Shown in pieces: positions 9,381 to 17,501 of a stretch of 64,000 bases of DNA. The DNA comes from Deltaproteobacteria bacterium. Lineage in GTDB: Bacteria > Myxococcota > Kuafuiibacteriia > Kuafuiibacteriales > Kuafuiibacteriaceae. The notes beneath the pieces were generated by a model. That model had not been told where the DNA came from. It was given only the letters and a program-made list of their open reading frames with translations, and did not search any database. Each line of letters starts with the position of its first letter. The stretch's first letter is position 1. The stretch lies in assembly GCA_016713425.1 (NCBI GenBank), contig JADJPE010000005.1, positions 6,926,001-6,990,000 of the forward strand. The letters run 5' to 3'. A program made the translations under genes and the position numbers.

Positions 9381-11333
9381 ATGCCTGGCGCATGGTTTGC
9401 ACAACCGGTCGCGGTGACGACCGAAAAGAAACGTCTCTCGCCTCAGGGGCGTCCGGACGCAGGTGCCCGGGCACGTGATTTCGCATACTTGGCGCTCGCA
9501 TTCGCGTCGATATGGAGCGCATTCGCCTGCGTTCCCCTCGGCGCACCCGGCGCGGAGACCCTCGTGAGCGGACGTGATGGCGGCGCGGACACCGATCGGG
9601 ACGTGGGTTCGACGTCGCCGGCGCCCTCATCCACCGACGCGCACGTCGATGCCGGCGTGGGAACGGGCGCGGACGCAGACGCCGCGGGCCCCGGGCGCGA
9701 CGCCGCCTCGGGGGGAAACTGCGTCTCGGATCGGGTCGACGTCCCGGCGGGCCAGGGATGCACCTGTGCGTGGGTGGACTGCGAAGCCACTGAGCTCGAG
9801 TGCGCCTGCGACGTGGGCTGCTACGCAGACGACGCCGACTGTCTGATCGAAACAGACGGCCAAGGTGGCGGCAGCTCGAACAACGAGACCCTCGGCACCT
9901 GCGTCATCCAGTGCGACCCCGAGTCTGACCTCTCCGAAGAACTCAACTGTACGGCAACTTCATGTGAACCCACGCCGAACAGCGTATCGATCGAGCCGTC
10001 GTCGGACGACCCGCAACCCACGGCCTCCGCGCTCGACGCGGAGCGGGACCCGGTCGTCGTCAAGGTGCTCTTCGTGATCGACAACTCGGCCAGCATGCTC
10101 GACGACCAAATGGCGGCGGCTTGCGCGATCGACGAGTTCTTTGATGCCGCCAGCGCCAACGAGGCCGTGTACGAAACCGGCGTGCTTACGACCGACATCT
10201 TCGGCGACGCATCGGCCGGCGCGTACGGTGAAGTCTGCACGAACCCAACCGCCACCTACGACAGCAACAACGAGTACTCGCGCCCTCCGCAGCTCGTTGG
10301 ACTCTCGAATGCTTGCAACCTGGAGCCCGTGTGCTCTTGCGCGTCGGGTCAGAGCCCCGGAGTGCCGGAGGCCTGTTCTTTTGATTCGAACGGGGCCTGG
10401 CTGTCGAACGGTGACGCCAACTCGAGGCGCCTGCTCCGCCAGCTCATCGTCCAAGGGCAAGCATGCTCGGGACGCGAAGCGGGCCTCGAGCAAGCGTTTC
10501 AGTTCTTCGCCGAAATGGAACGGGCCGGAACGTTCGACGCGTCGGCACCCCATGAAGTCGTGGTCATAAGCGACGAGGATACTTTCGCCGACGCAACGGA
10601 CCCGTCGCCCTACGGTCGCATCTGCTCATTTTCGATGGCCAAACGCCACACCGAGACCATCCCGGACTTCGAACCGCCTTCGCCGATCGGTCAGAGCTGC
10701 ATCGAAAGCCTAACCGACTTCTACAAATACTACTTCACGAGCCGAGGCATCATCGTGAACGGCATCCACTTCACGAACGATTGCCGAGTGCGAACGACAG
10801 AACAAACGGGGCACGGCTATCTCGAAGTCATCGAGGCAACCGGAGGCGAAGTGGCCTCGATCTGCCATTGTGAAACCTTTCCGGATTTCTTCGCGAAAGT
10901 GGGTGCCCGGACGTCCGACCTGAGCACCTCGCTTTGCTTCCCCGAGGGAACGGATCCCGATCCCTCGACCATCCAGGTCACGTACACCGAGGTCGAGCCC
11001 AACCAAAGCGTCCCCAAGAGCAGCTCGGACGGCTGGACGCTCGACACATCGCGCAACTGTCTCACGTTCTCGGGCTCGTGGGGCGACAAGCACGGAGACT
11101 TCCACGTGGACTACGTCGACCGAAACGTGCCGCTGCCCCCGAAACCCGATCCGGTGGCCTGCCTCGATCCATCCCTCGACGTGCTCGAGGACTCACTCGC
11201 CGTCACCTGCGACGGAAGCGACGTCCCCCGGGACGCCACCAACGGCTGGACCTTCGACGCCGCCAACAAGTGCCTCACGTTCCACGGGTCCTGGACCGAA
11301 GCGACGTGTGCCTTCGAAGTCCACTACTTCTAG
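9381..11333 (+). CDS. VWA-domain lipoprotein with Asp/Ala-rich stalk and duplicated C-terminal module
   Basis: A 650-residue protein. A hydrophobic segment ends in SIWSAFAC, a plausible lipobox, followed by a low-complexity Asp/Ala/Gly stalk and a Cys-rich patch (about 110-160). A VWA domain then has the MIDAS motif D234-N-S-A-S. Late in the VWA region there is YLEVIEATGGEVASICHC, and the C-terminus carries two copies of a module with the pattern GWTxDxxxNxLTFxGSW...VxY (copies end near residues 590 and 650). The same order is seen in the VWA proteins at 22480-26205 and 58440-61013. Role unknown; VWA domains bind protein partners through a metal ion. An internal start is possible. It follows glmS by 144 bp. 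Confidence 0.75.
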   Translation: MPGAWFAQPVAVTTEKKRLSPQGRPDAGARARDFAYLALAFASIWSAFACVPLGAPGAETLVSGRDGGADTDRDVGSTSPAPSSTDAHVDAGVGTGADADAAGPGRDAASGGNCVSDRVDVPAGQGCTCAWVDCEATELECACDVGCYADDADCLIETDGQGGGSSNNETLGTCVIQCDPESDLSEELNCTATSCEPTPNSVSIEPSSDDPQPTASALDAERDPVVVKVLFVIDNSASMLDDQMAAACAIDEFFDAASANEAVYETGVLTTDIFGDASAGAYGEVCTNPTATYDSNNEYSRPPQLVGLSNACNLEPVCSCASGQSPGVPEACSFDSNGAWLSNGDANSRRLLRQLIVQGQACSGREAGLEQAFQFFAEMERAGTFDASAPHEVVVISDEDTFADATDPSPYGRICSFSMAKRHTETIPDFEPPSPIGQSCIESLTDFYKYYFTSRGIIVNGIHFTNDCRVRTTEQTGHGYLEVIEATGGEVASICHCETFPDFFAKVGARTSDLSTSLCFPEGTDPDPSTIQVTYTEVEPNQSVPKSSSDGWTLDTSRNCLTFSGSWGDKHGDFHVDYVDRNVPLPPKPDPVACLDPSLDVLEDSLAVTCDGSDVPRDATNGWTFDAANKCLTFHGSWTEATCAFEVHYF

Positions 11334-11429
11334 GTCTCGGATGAAACCCCTTGCCTTCGTCTGCACCGCATAGGAGTCGGACGTCGGGCGCGGCCTTCGA
11401 AGAACGAAGAACCACGCGCGGAGGGAAAC

Positions 11430-12275
11430 ATGCCGGAAAGACTCGAAGAGCTCAAGACATTGGCCATCGGCTACGGAATGCGTGTCGTCGGTGTGATCGC
11501 GCTGCTTTTCGTCGCCTGGCTCGTCGCCGGTTGGATGCGGCGCATGGTGACGAAATCGCTCGGGAAGGCGCGCGTCGATGAGACGCTGTCGAAGTTCCTG
11601 GGAAATCTTGTCCGCTATCTCGTCATCGTGATGGCCGTTCTAAGCTGCCTCAGCGCGTTCGGCGTCGAAACGACAAGCTTCGCGGCGGTCCTTGGGGCGG
11701 CGGGCCTCGCGGTCGGCCTCGCGCTCCAGGGAAGCCTCGCGAACTTCGCGAGCGGGGTCATGCTCCTGGTCTTCCGCCCCTTCGGCGTCGGCCAAGTGAT
11801 CACCGCAGCGGGCCACACCGGGAAAGTCGATGAGGTCGAGCTCTTCACGACCCGCCTCATCACGCCCGACAACCGCATCCTCATCCTCCCGAATGCGGCC
11901 GTCTTCGGTGGCCCCATCGAGAACATCACGGCGCAAGCCCAGCGACGCGTCGACGTGACCATCGGCGTCGCCTACTCGGCGAGCATTCCGAAGACACGTG
12001 CGCTCCTCGAGGGCGTGGTCGCCAGCTCAGAACCGAAGCTCACGGACCCGGCCCCACAAGTGTACCTGGCGAATCTGGGCGCATCTTCGGTGGAATGGGC
12101 GGTTCGTGTTTGGGCCAAGACGGACGACTACTGGACGCTTCGCGAGCGCCTCGTCGAAAAGGCGAAGGAAGAGCTCGACGCAGCGGGCATCGGCATTCCC
12201 TATCCGCAGATGGACATTCACCTCGACGAGCCGGTCGTCAAAGCGCTCGAAGCCCGCAAGAACATAGCCGCTTAG
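11430..12275 (+). CDS. Small-conductance mechanosensitive channel (MscS family)
   Basis: A 281-residue protein close to E. coli MscS (286). Three membrane helices lie in the first 115 residues. The pore helix has the Gly/Ala-rich pattern LGAAGLAVGLALQGSLANFASGV. The cytoplasmic beta domain (RPFGVGQVI, LPNAAVFGGPIENIT) and the alpha/beta vestibule (VDVTIGVAYSASIPKTRALL) follow, and the C-terminus has IPYPQMDIHL. It acts as an inner-membrane safety valve that opens on hypo-osmotic shock. RBS-like GGAGGG precedes the ATG. Convergent with prfB, whose stop lies 30 bp away. Confidence 0.95.
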   Translation: MPERLEELKTLAIGYGMRVVGVIALLFVAWLVAGWMRRMVTKSLGKARVDETLSKFLGNLVRYLVIVMAVLSCLSAFGVETTSFAAVLGAAGLAVGLALQGSLANFASGVMLLVFRPFGVGQVITAAGHTGKVDEVELFTTRLITPDNRILILPNAAVFGGPIENITAQAQRRVDVTIGVAYSASIPKTRALLEGVVASSEPKLTDPAPQVYLANLGASSVEWAVRVWAKTDDYWTLRERLVEKAKEELDAAGIGIPYPQMDIHLDEPVVKALEARKNIAA

Positions 12276-12305
12276 CGCTACCGGCCGGGCCGCTCCACCC
12301 GACAA

Positions 12306-13431
12306 TCAGAGAGCCGTCGGCTCTTCCGCCCCGCCGCTCGACATCAGGTACTTCTCCATGAACCCGTCGAGATCGCCATCGAGCACGGCATCGATGTTCC
12401 CGTTTTCGAAGCCCGTCCGGTGGTCCTTCACGAGTCGATACGGATGTTGAACATAGGAGCGAATCTGCGACCCCCACTCGATCTTCAACTTCTGTGAGCC
12501 GATCTTCGAGCGCTCCTCTTGCTGCTGAGCCTCGAGATAATCGTACAGGCGTGACCCCAAGATCTTTCGAGCCGTAGAGCGGTTCTTGTGCTGGCTTCGC
12601 TCCGACTGACACTGCACGACGATGCCCGTCGCAAGGTGGGTGAGCCGAATGGCCGACTCCGTCTTGTTGACGTGCTGACCACCCGCGCCGCTCGCGTGAA
12701 AGCGATCTTCGCGCACGTCCTTCTCCCAGTCGATATCGACATCGAGCTCGTCATCCAGCTCCGGCGTCACTCGGATCGCGGCAAACGCGGTGTGACGGCG
12801 GTGATTCGAGTCGAACGGCGAAATCCGGACCAACCGATGCACGCCTTCCTCGGCCCGCAGCCAACCAAACGCGTGGTCGCCGCGCGCAATGAGGGTCGCG
12901 CTCTTGAGACCCGCTTCTTCGCCCGGCTGCAAGTCGGCTTGCTCAACCTGATGACCGCTGCGCTCGCACCAGCGCACGTACATTCGAAAGAGCATCTCCG
13001 CCCAATCCTGCGCGTCCGCACCGCCCGCACCGGCGTGAACTTCGATGATCGCGTTCGACGCGTCATGCTTGCCGGAGAGCATCCGACGAAGCTCCATGCG
13101 CTCGAGCCCTGAACGCGCCGACGCGAGCAAAGCCACGACCTCATCTTCGACCGATTCGTCCTCGGCCTCTTCGGCCAACTGAAGGAGCACCTCCGCGTCT
13201 TCGATGCGCCGCGCCTCCTGCTTCCATTCGTTTACGACGCCTTCGAGACGGGCCCTCTCGCGCTGGACCTTCTGGGCCCGCTCTTGGTTGTCCCAGAACC
13301 CCGGCTGGCCAGTCTCGCCCTCAAGCTCTTGAATACGTTGAGTCTTGCCCGGGAGGTCAAAGATGCCCCCGGAGCACATCGGCACGTTGTTTGAGTTCGT
13401 CGAGCTCGGCGTGGCGCTCAGCCAGGGTCAT
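12306..13431 (-). CDS. prfB: Peptide chain release factor 2 (RF2), made by programmed +1 frameshift
   Basis: Two overlapping frames make one 374-residue RF2. Frame 0 starts at the ATG at 13431 and reads MTLAERHAELDELKQRADVL, RGHL, then TGA (13359-13357). After the CTT codon a +1 shift skips the T and continues DLPGKTQRIQELEGETGQPG to the end. The product has the codon-recognition region and the GGQ motif (SGAGGQHVNKTESAIRLTH), as expected for RF2 (E. coli 365 residues). RF2 reads UGA and UAA and releases the peptide in the ribosome. The shift autoregulates RF2: low RF2 slows termination at the internal UGA and favours shifting. Divergent from coaD by 65 bp. Confidence 0.95.
13356..13371 (-). 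promoter_or_regulatory. prfB: RF2 programmed +1 frameshift site
   Basis: Minus-strand CGGGGGCATCTTTGAC. A Shine-Dalgarno-like GGGGG lies a few bases before the slippery CTT, which is followed by TGA and C. This matches the E. coli prfB arrangement (AGGGGGTATCTTTGAC) in spacing and in the weak UGAC stop context. Confidence 0.95.
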
Positions 13432-13496
13432 AGGATGGGCCTAGCACAACCAGGCCTTGCTTCGGAAACGATCTTCCGCTTTGACTCCAACCCGAG

Positions 13497-13991
13497 ATGC
13501 TCACCCACTATCGCCACGCCGTTTATGCCGGGAGTTTCGATCCCCCCACGCTCGGACATACCGCGATCATCGAGCGTGCCGCGAAGCTCTACGACCGCCT
13601 GACGGTCGCCATCGGTGTGAACCCGAACAAAGGGAGTCTTTTCTCGGCGGATGACCGGGCCGCCATGTTGCGCGAGGTCGTGGCTTCGAGCGAGCACATC
13701 TTCGTCGAGCAATTCAGCGGACTCTTGGTCGACTTCTGCCGAAGCATCGGCGCCGGCGTGATCATCCGGGGCCTTCGGCTCCTCACCGACTTCGAGTACG
13801 AGTTCCAGCTCGGCCTCGCAAACCGTGATCTCGCGCCGGAAATCGAGACGGTGTTCATGTTCACAGAGTCCGAGCACGTCTACGTGAGCAGCTCGCTGAT
13901 CAAAGAGATCGCGGCAAACGGCGGCGACTATGCGCGCTACGTTCCCCCGTCGGTCGAGCGCGCCCTCAAGGCACACTTCGAGAACCGCTGA
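13497..13991 (+). CDS. coaD: Phosphopantetheine adenylyltransferase
   Basis: A 164-residue protein of the usual CoaD length. It has the nucleotidyltransferase signature near the N-terminus (AVYAGSFDPPTLGHTAIIERAAKLYDRL split across the first strand and helix, with TLGH as the HxGH-type site). IIRGLRLLTDFEYEFQLGLANR and SSSLIKEIAANGGDYARYVP follow, as in the family. It transfers AMP from ATP to 4'-phosphopantetheine, the penultimate step of coenzyme A synthesis, as a cytoplasmic hexamer in known members. Divergently placed from prfB. Start is the ATG at 13497. Confidence 0.97.
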   Translation: MLTHYRHAVYAGSFDPPTLGHTAIIERAAKLYDRLTVAIGVNPNKGSLFSADDRAAMLREVVASSEHIFVEQFSGLLVDFCRSIGAGVIIRGLRLLTDFEYEFQLGLANRDLAPEIETVFMFTESEHVYVSSSLIKEIAANGGDYARYVPPSVERALKAHFENR

Positions 13992-14084
13992 CGTCGGCAA
14001 CATGTAGGAAACATCGACGTGATCGCGGCCTTATCGCCGCCTTGAGGGATTCAAGCGGCACCTGTGCTACGATACAACACAGGC

Positions 14085-14714
14085 ATGCGAGCACCGGCGG
14101 TCTTGGAAAGCAGCGTCCTCGTGCTGAATCGGGTCTACCAACCCGTCAGCATCACGACGGTACGACGCGCGTTCGTGCTGCTCTACCAGGGGACGGCGCG
14201 CGCGATCGACCGCGAGTTTCAGACGTTCGATTTCGAGTCTTGGGCCGCGCTCTCCGCAGAACTCAAAACCAAAGACGTCATCCACACGGTTTCGCGCACG
14301 ATCCGAGTCCCGCGGGTCATCATCCTCCAGGTCTATGATCGAATCCCGAGGCTCAATGTTCGCTTCTCACGCCAGAACATCTACCTGCGCGACCAGTGCA
14401 CGTGCCAGTACTGCGGGCGGAGACTGCCTCGATCCGACCTCAACCTCGACCACGTCGTCCCGAAGTCGAAGGGCGGTCGGACGACCTGGGAGAACGTCGT
14501 GTGCAGCTGCATCCGCTGCAACCTCGAAAAAGGCGGGCACACCCCGGCCGAGGCGGGCATGCGCCTTCTCAAGCGCCCCACACGCCCCAAATGGTCGCCG
14601 TTCGAGGGAACAACCGGGGAAAGCCGCCGCCGCGCCTACGACGACTGGCGCCCCTTCCTGAACCTGGCCGACGCATCCTACTGGAACACCGAGCTGCTCG
14701 ACGACGACGATTGA
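14085..14714 (+). CDS. HNH endonuclease family protein
   Basis: A 209-residue protein from the ATG at 14085; an in-frame ATG at 14064 would add seven residues. The N-terminal half (VLVLNRVYQPVSITTVRRAFVLLYQGTARAID) is typical of a widespread delta-proteobacterial HNH family. The zinc-ribbon HNH domain follows, with CQYCGRRLPRSDLNLDHVVP, SKGG, TWENVV and CIRCN: Cys pairs and the DHV catalytic His. The physiological substrate is not known for this family, and it is not near any restriction or mobile gene here. The next gene starts 33 bp downstream on the same strand. Confidence 0.88.
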   Translation: MRAPAVLESSVLVLNRVYQPVSITTVRRAFVLLYQGTARAIDREFQTFDFESWAALSAELKTKDVIHTVSRTIRVPRVIILQVYDRIPRLNVRFSRQNIYLRDQCTCQYCGRRLPRSDLNLDHVVPKSKGGRTTWENVVCSCIRCNLEKGGHTPAEAGMRLLKRPTRPKWSPFEGTTGESRRRAYDDWRPFLNLADASYWNTELLDDDD

Positions 14715-14747
14715 CCACACCCTCAAAACGGCGCAATCACAGGGCGC

Positions 14748-15113
14748 ATGAAGGGCAAAAAGCCGAAACACGCCCCAAACTCGAGCCGCGATGGTGAGGC
14801 GGCCGCGCCGGAATCCCACGCGGGCGACGATCCGACAAACAAGCCCCAAACCGCCACCGCGATGAGCGGAGCCAAGCTCAGGCAGACGCGCGAATCGCGG
14901 GGAATCACGCTCAAGGAAGTCGCCGAACGCACCAAGATCAACGTCGCCATCCTCGCCGCCCTCGAGGAAGAGCGCTTCGACGACATGCCCAACGCGCGCG
15001 TGTATGTGCGCGGCTTCGTTCGATGCTTGGCCAAAGAGATCGGCCTCGACGAAGACATCGTCACCCGAAGCTACATCCCAAGATGGGAGTCCTGGCAGCA
15101 GAGTCGGAGCTGA
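14748..15113 (+). CDS. RodZ-like helix-turn-helix protein without membrane segment
   Basis: A 121-residue protein: a polar, disordered N-terminus of about 40 residues, then an Xre/HTH_25 domain (GAKLRQTRESRGITLKEVAE, RTKINVAILAALEEERFDDMP, ARVYVRGFVRCLAKEIGLDE). This is the sequence class found at the N-terminus of RodZ. Full RodZ has a membrane helix and a periplasmic domain; neither is present, since the protein stops after SYIPRWESWQQSRS. It could be a soluble regulator derived from the same family. Function not established. Confidence 0.8.
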   Translation: MKGKKPKHAPNSSRDGEAAAPESHAGDDPTNKPQTATAMSGAKLRQTRESRGITLKEVAERTKINVAILAALEEERFDDMPNARVYVRGFVRCLAKEIGLDEDIVTRSYIPRWESWQQSRS

Positions 15114-15213
15114 CGAGGTCGTCGCGAAGTCGCCCCCTTGGCCATCGAAGCCGACGCCCAGCCCCGCGCGCCGAGGCCGTGCCAGGCCGTGCCCGGACAC
15201 GTCCCGAGGCAAA

Positions 15214-15235
15214 GCACGTGCGCACGCGCGCACAC
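15214..15235. other. Alternating purine-pyrimidine tract in 286-bp intergenic region
   Basis: The stretch runs GCACGTGCGCACGCGCGCAC plus two more bases in strict purine-pyrimidine alternation, a Z-DNA-prone composition. It lies in the 15114-15399 gap, which holds no convincing gene. No other signal is recognised there. Confidence 0.5.
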
Positions 15236-15399
15236 CCGCATACGTGCCCGGCTGCCTGCCCACGCTGCCAGCTCATCGCCCGTGAGCCTACCTCGACCCC
15301 GGCCGCGCCACCTCGAGAACCATGGCCCCAAGAATTGACGCCTTGCCGATATTGACCACGGTGCCGGTTTGGTTGACAAATCAAGCGTCGGAGGTAGCG

Positions 15400-15666
15400 G
15401 TGGCGACAATAAGCAACCCAGAAGCAGCCAATCGTCGGGCGCGAGTGATCGCCAGCGACATCCTCACTTACAACCCAGAGAAGGCCGTGAAAGGCATCGA
15501 AGACGACAACCTCTTCGATATCCTCGCGGAGATGATCGACGAGGGGCACGAGCACTACAAGGCCGAGGTTGCGCCCGAGCTCTATGACTCGACGAACTTC
15601 TACTATCGCGCGATCGTCGATGTGCTTCTCGGATATCAAGCCCACGTCAAGTCCAAGATCTGGTAG
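15400..15666 (+). CDS. Small conserved hypothetical protein, 88 residues
   Basis: Start chosen at the GTG at 15400 because GGAGG lies five bases upstream; an in-frame ATG at 15322 would add 26 unconserved residues. The sequence (ATISNPEAANRRARVIASDI, LTYNPEKAVKGIEDDNLFDI, LAEMIDEGHEHYKAEVAPEL, TNFYYRAIVDVLLGYQAHVK) resembles a short helical unit I recall from delta-proteobacterial proteins, often at the end of larger zinc-ribbon or TPR proteins. Here it stands alone. All-helical, cytoplasmic, no catalytic motif. Function unknown. It lies 72 bp before the pseudouridine synthase gene. Confidence 0.75.
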   Translation: MATISNPEAANRRARVIASDILTYNPEKAVKGIEDDNLFDILAEMIDEGHEHYKAEVAPELYDSTNFYYRAIVDVLLGYQAHVKSKIW

Positions 15667-15738
15667 AACAGCCGCCTGGCTCCCAAGCGCGTCCACGGCC
15701 CAATCAGCGACCGCGTCCACGCCGACGACCGCGACAAT

Positions 15739-16716
15739 GTGCGCGCGGATCCCGAACGCGACGACCCGTTGCGCTTGATTGCGCAGGCCAGCGACGCCGG
15801 GTCGCGACTCGACCAAGTCCTCACCCGACGGCTCACCGGAAGATCGCGCGCGCTCATCCAGAAGCACATCGAGGCCGGCGCCGTTTTCGTCAACGGCGCA
15901 CGCCCCAAGCAGGGCTCGAAGACGAAGGTCCGCACGGGCGATCGTATCGACTACGTGCCGCCCGCGCCCCCGCCCTCGAACGTGACCGCCGAAGACATTC
16001 CCCTCCGAATCCTTCTCGAAGACGATGAGATCCTCGTCCTCGACAAGCCAAAGAATCTGATCGTGCATCCATCGTCCACGCGGCGCGAAGGAACCCTCGT
16101 GGCCGCCGTGCTCCACCACTTGAAGCGAGAGGCGAGCGCCAACCCGAGAGCGGGCATCGTGCACCGCCTCGACAAGGACACGACCGGCGTCATGATCGTC
16201 GCCAAGACACCGTTCGCCGAAGACAAGCTTGCCGCCGCCTTCCGAAACCGCGCCGTCGAGAAGGCGTACGTCGCGGTGGTGCATGGCCGCCCCGCCCCTG
16301 ACGACGGCACGATCGAGACCCTGTTTGGCCGCCATCCCCGCGCGCGCAAGCGCTTCAGCTCAAGGGTCGAGGCCGGGAAAGTCGCGATCACGCACTATGC
16401 GACCGCGGAGCGCTTCATCGGCGCGTCCCTGATGCACATCCGCCTGGAGACGGGGCGAACCCATCAAATCCGCGTACATTTTTCGGACCGGGGGCACCCA
16501 TTGATCGGAGATCCGGTCTACGGACGCCGACGTCGATCGCAGGACCCGCGGGTTGGGGCCATCCTCAACGCGTTCGACCGTCCCGCGCTGCACGCACGGC
16601 AACTCGTGTTTCCGCATCCCAGCACGGGCAAATCCATCACGGTCGAAGCCCCACTCCCCTCCGACCTGTGCACGCTGATCGATCAATTGCGAGCCTGGCC
16701 CGCCCTGACACCTTGA
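15739..16716 (+). CDS. RluA-family 23S rRNA pseudouridine synthase (RluD-like)
   Basis: A 325-residue protein. The N-terminal S4 RNA-binding domain (about 15-75; GSRLDQVLTRRL, FVNGARPKQGSKTKVRTGD) is followed by the RluA catalytic domain with GIVHRLDKDTTGVMIVAKTP, where the Asp of HRLDKDTTG is the nucleophile. Later motifs include ETGRTHQIRVHF, GHPLIGDPVYG and RPALHARQLVFPHP. Architecture and length fit RluD, which modifies helix 69 of 23S rRNA, but the exact target cannot be read from sequence. The start is the GTG at 15739, giving an N-terminus matching the family. ppa follows 24 bp downstream. Confidence 0.94.
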   Translation: MRADPERDDPLRLIAQASDAGSRLDQVLTRRLTGRSRALIQKHIEAGAVFVNGARPKQGSKTKVRTGDRIDYVPPAPPPSNVTAEDIPLRILLEDDEILVLDKPKNLIVHPSSTRREGTLVAAVLHHLKREASANPRAGIVHRLDKDTTGVMIVAKTPFAEDKLAAAFRNRAVEKAYVAVVHGRPAPDDGTIETLFGRHPRARKRFSSRVEAGKVAITHYATAERFIGASLMHIRLETGRTHQIRVHFSDRGHPLIGDPVYGRRRRSQDPRVGAILNAFDRPALHARQLVFPHPSTGKSITVEAPLPSDLCTLIDQLRAWPALTP

Positions 16717-16740
16717 CGACCGCCGAGGCATCGGAACAGC

Positions 16741-17376
16741 ATGCCTCCGGTGGCACCGCCTCTGACTCATCGCCCTCACCCCTGGCACGGTCTCTCTTTT
16801 GGAGACGGGTTTCCGGAAGTCGTGACCGCGTACATCGAGATCGTTCCCTCCGATGGCGTCAAATACGAGATCGACAAGCACACGGGATACCTCAAGGTCG
16901 ACCGACCCCAGCGCTTCTCGAGCGCCTGCCCGACCCTCTACGGGTTCGTGCCCCGAACCTATTCGGCGTCTCGCGTCGCCAACCTCGTGATCCCCGGATC
17001 GCCTCGGGTCACCCAGGGCGATGAAGACCCACTCGACATCTGCGTCCTGGCAGACCGCCCCATTCCAAGAGGCGACATCCTCCTCAAAGCCCGCCCCATC
17101 GGCGGCCTTCGGATGGTCGAGCGCGGCGAAGCCGACGACAAAGTGATCGCCGTTCTCGTGGGAGACCCCGCCTATGGACACGTCCTCGACGTCAGCGAGC
17201 TCCCGCGCGCCGTGATCGACCGACTCCGACACTACTTCCTCACCTACAAGACGTTCCCCGGCGAGACCGAATCGCACATCACCGTCGACCCCGTGTACGG
17301 CGCGGTCGTGGCGCACGCGGTGTTGCGTGCGTCGGCCGAGGACTACACGGCCGCCTTCGGCGATCTTAATCCCTAA
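16741..17376 (+). CDS. ppa: Inorganic pyrophosphatase, family I
   Basis: A 211-residue protein. It has the family I signatures: IEIVPSDGVKYEIDKHTGYL near the N-terminus, PTLYGFVPRTY, and the metal-binding GDEDPLDICVLAD (D-x-D-P-x-D). VDPVYG lies near the end. It hydrolyses pyrophosphate to phosphate and so pulls biosynthetic reactions forward in the cytoplasm. It is slightly longer than E. coli Ppa (176) because of an N-terminal Pro/His-rich extension and a variant C-terminus. Likely co-transcribed with the upstream pseudouridine synthase gene. Confidence 0.93.
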   Translation: MPPVAPPLTHRPHPWHGLSFGDGFPEVVTAYIEIVPSDGVKYEIDKHTGYLKVDRPQRFSSACPTLYGFVPRTYSASRVANLVIPGSPRVTQGDEDPLDICVLADRPIPRGDILLKARPIGGLRMVERGEADDKVIAVLVGDPAYGHVLDVSELPRAVIDRLRHYFLTYKTFPGETESHITVDPVYGAVVAHAVLRASAEDYTAAFGDLNP

Positions 17377-17385
17377 TCCTCAGGC

Positions 17386-17445
17386 CCCTTCCTTCCCTTC
17401 CCTTCCCTTCCCTTCCCTTCCCTTCCTTCCCTTCCCTTCCCTTCG
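17386..17445. repeat. CCTTC pentanucleotide microsatellite
   Basis: About 60 bp of nearly pure CCTTC repeats (one unit is shortened to CTTC) just after the ppa stop codon. One strand is all pyrimidine, so it can form triplex DNA and is prone to slippage. It lies about 57 bp before the pgeF start. Confidence 0.95.
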
Positions 17446-17501
17446 CGACCGCGGGCCTAATCGCTAGCGCCAGAGGCCGCCATTCGCACTATGATGCGCG
17501 C

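Noticed and set aside
14042..14073. Promoter TTGAGG ... TACGAT before the HNH gene
   Set aside because: The spacer is 20 bp, too long for a normal sigma70 promoter; not reported as a feature.
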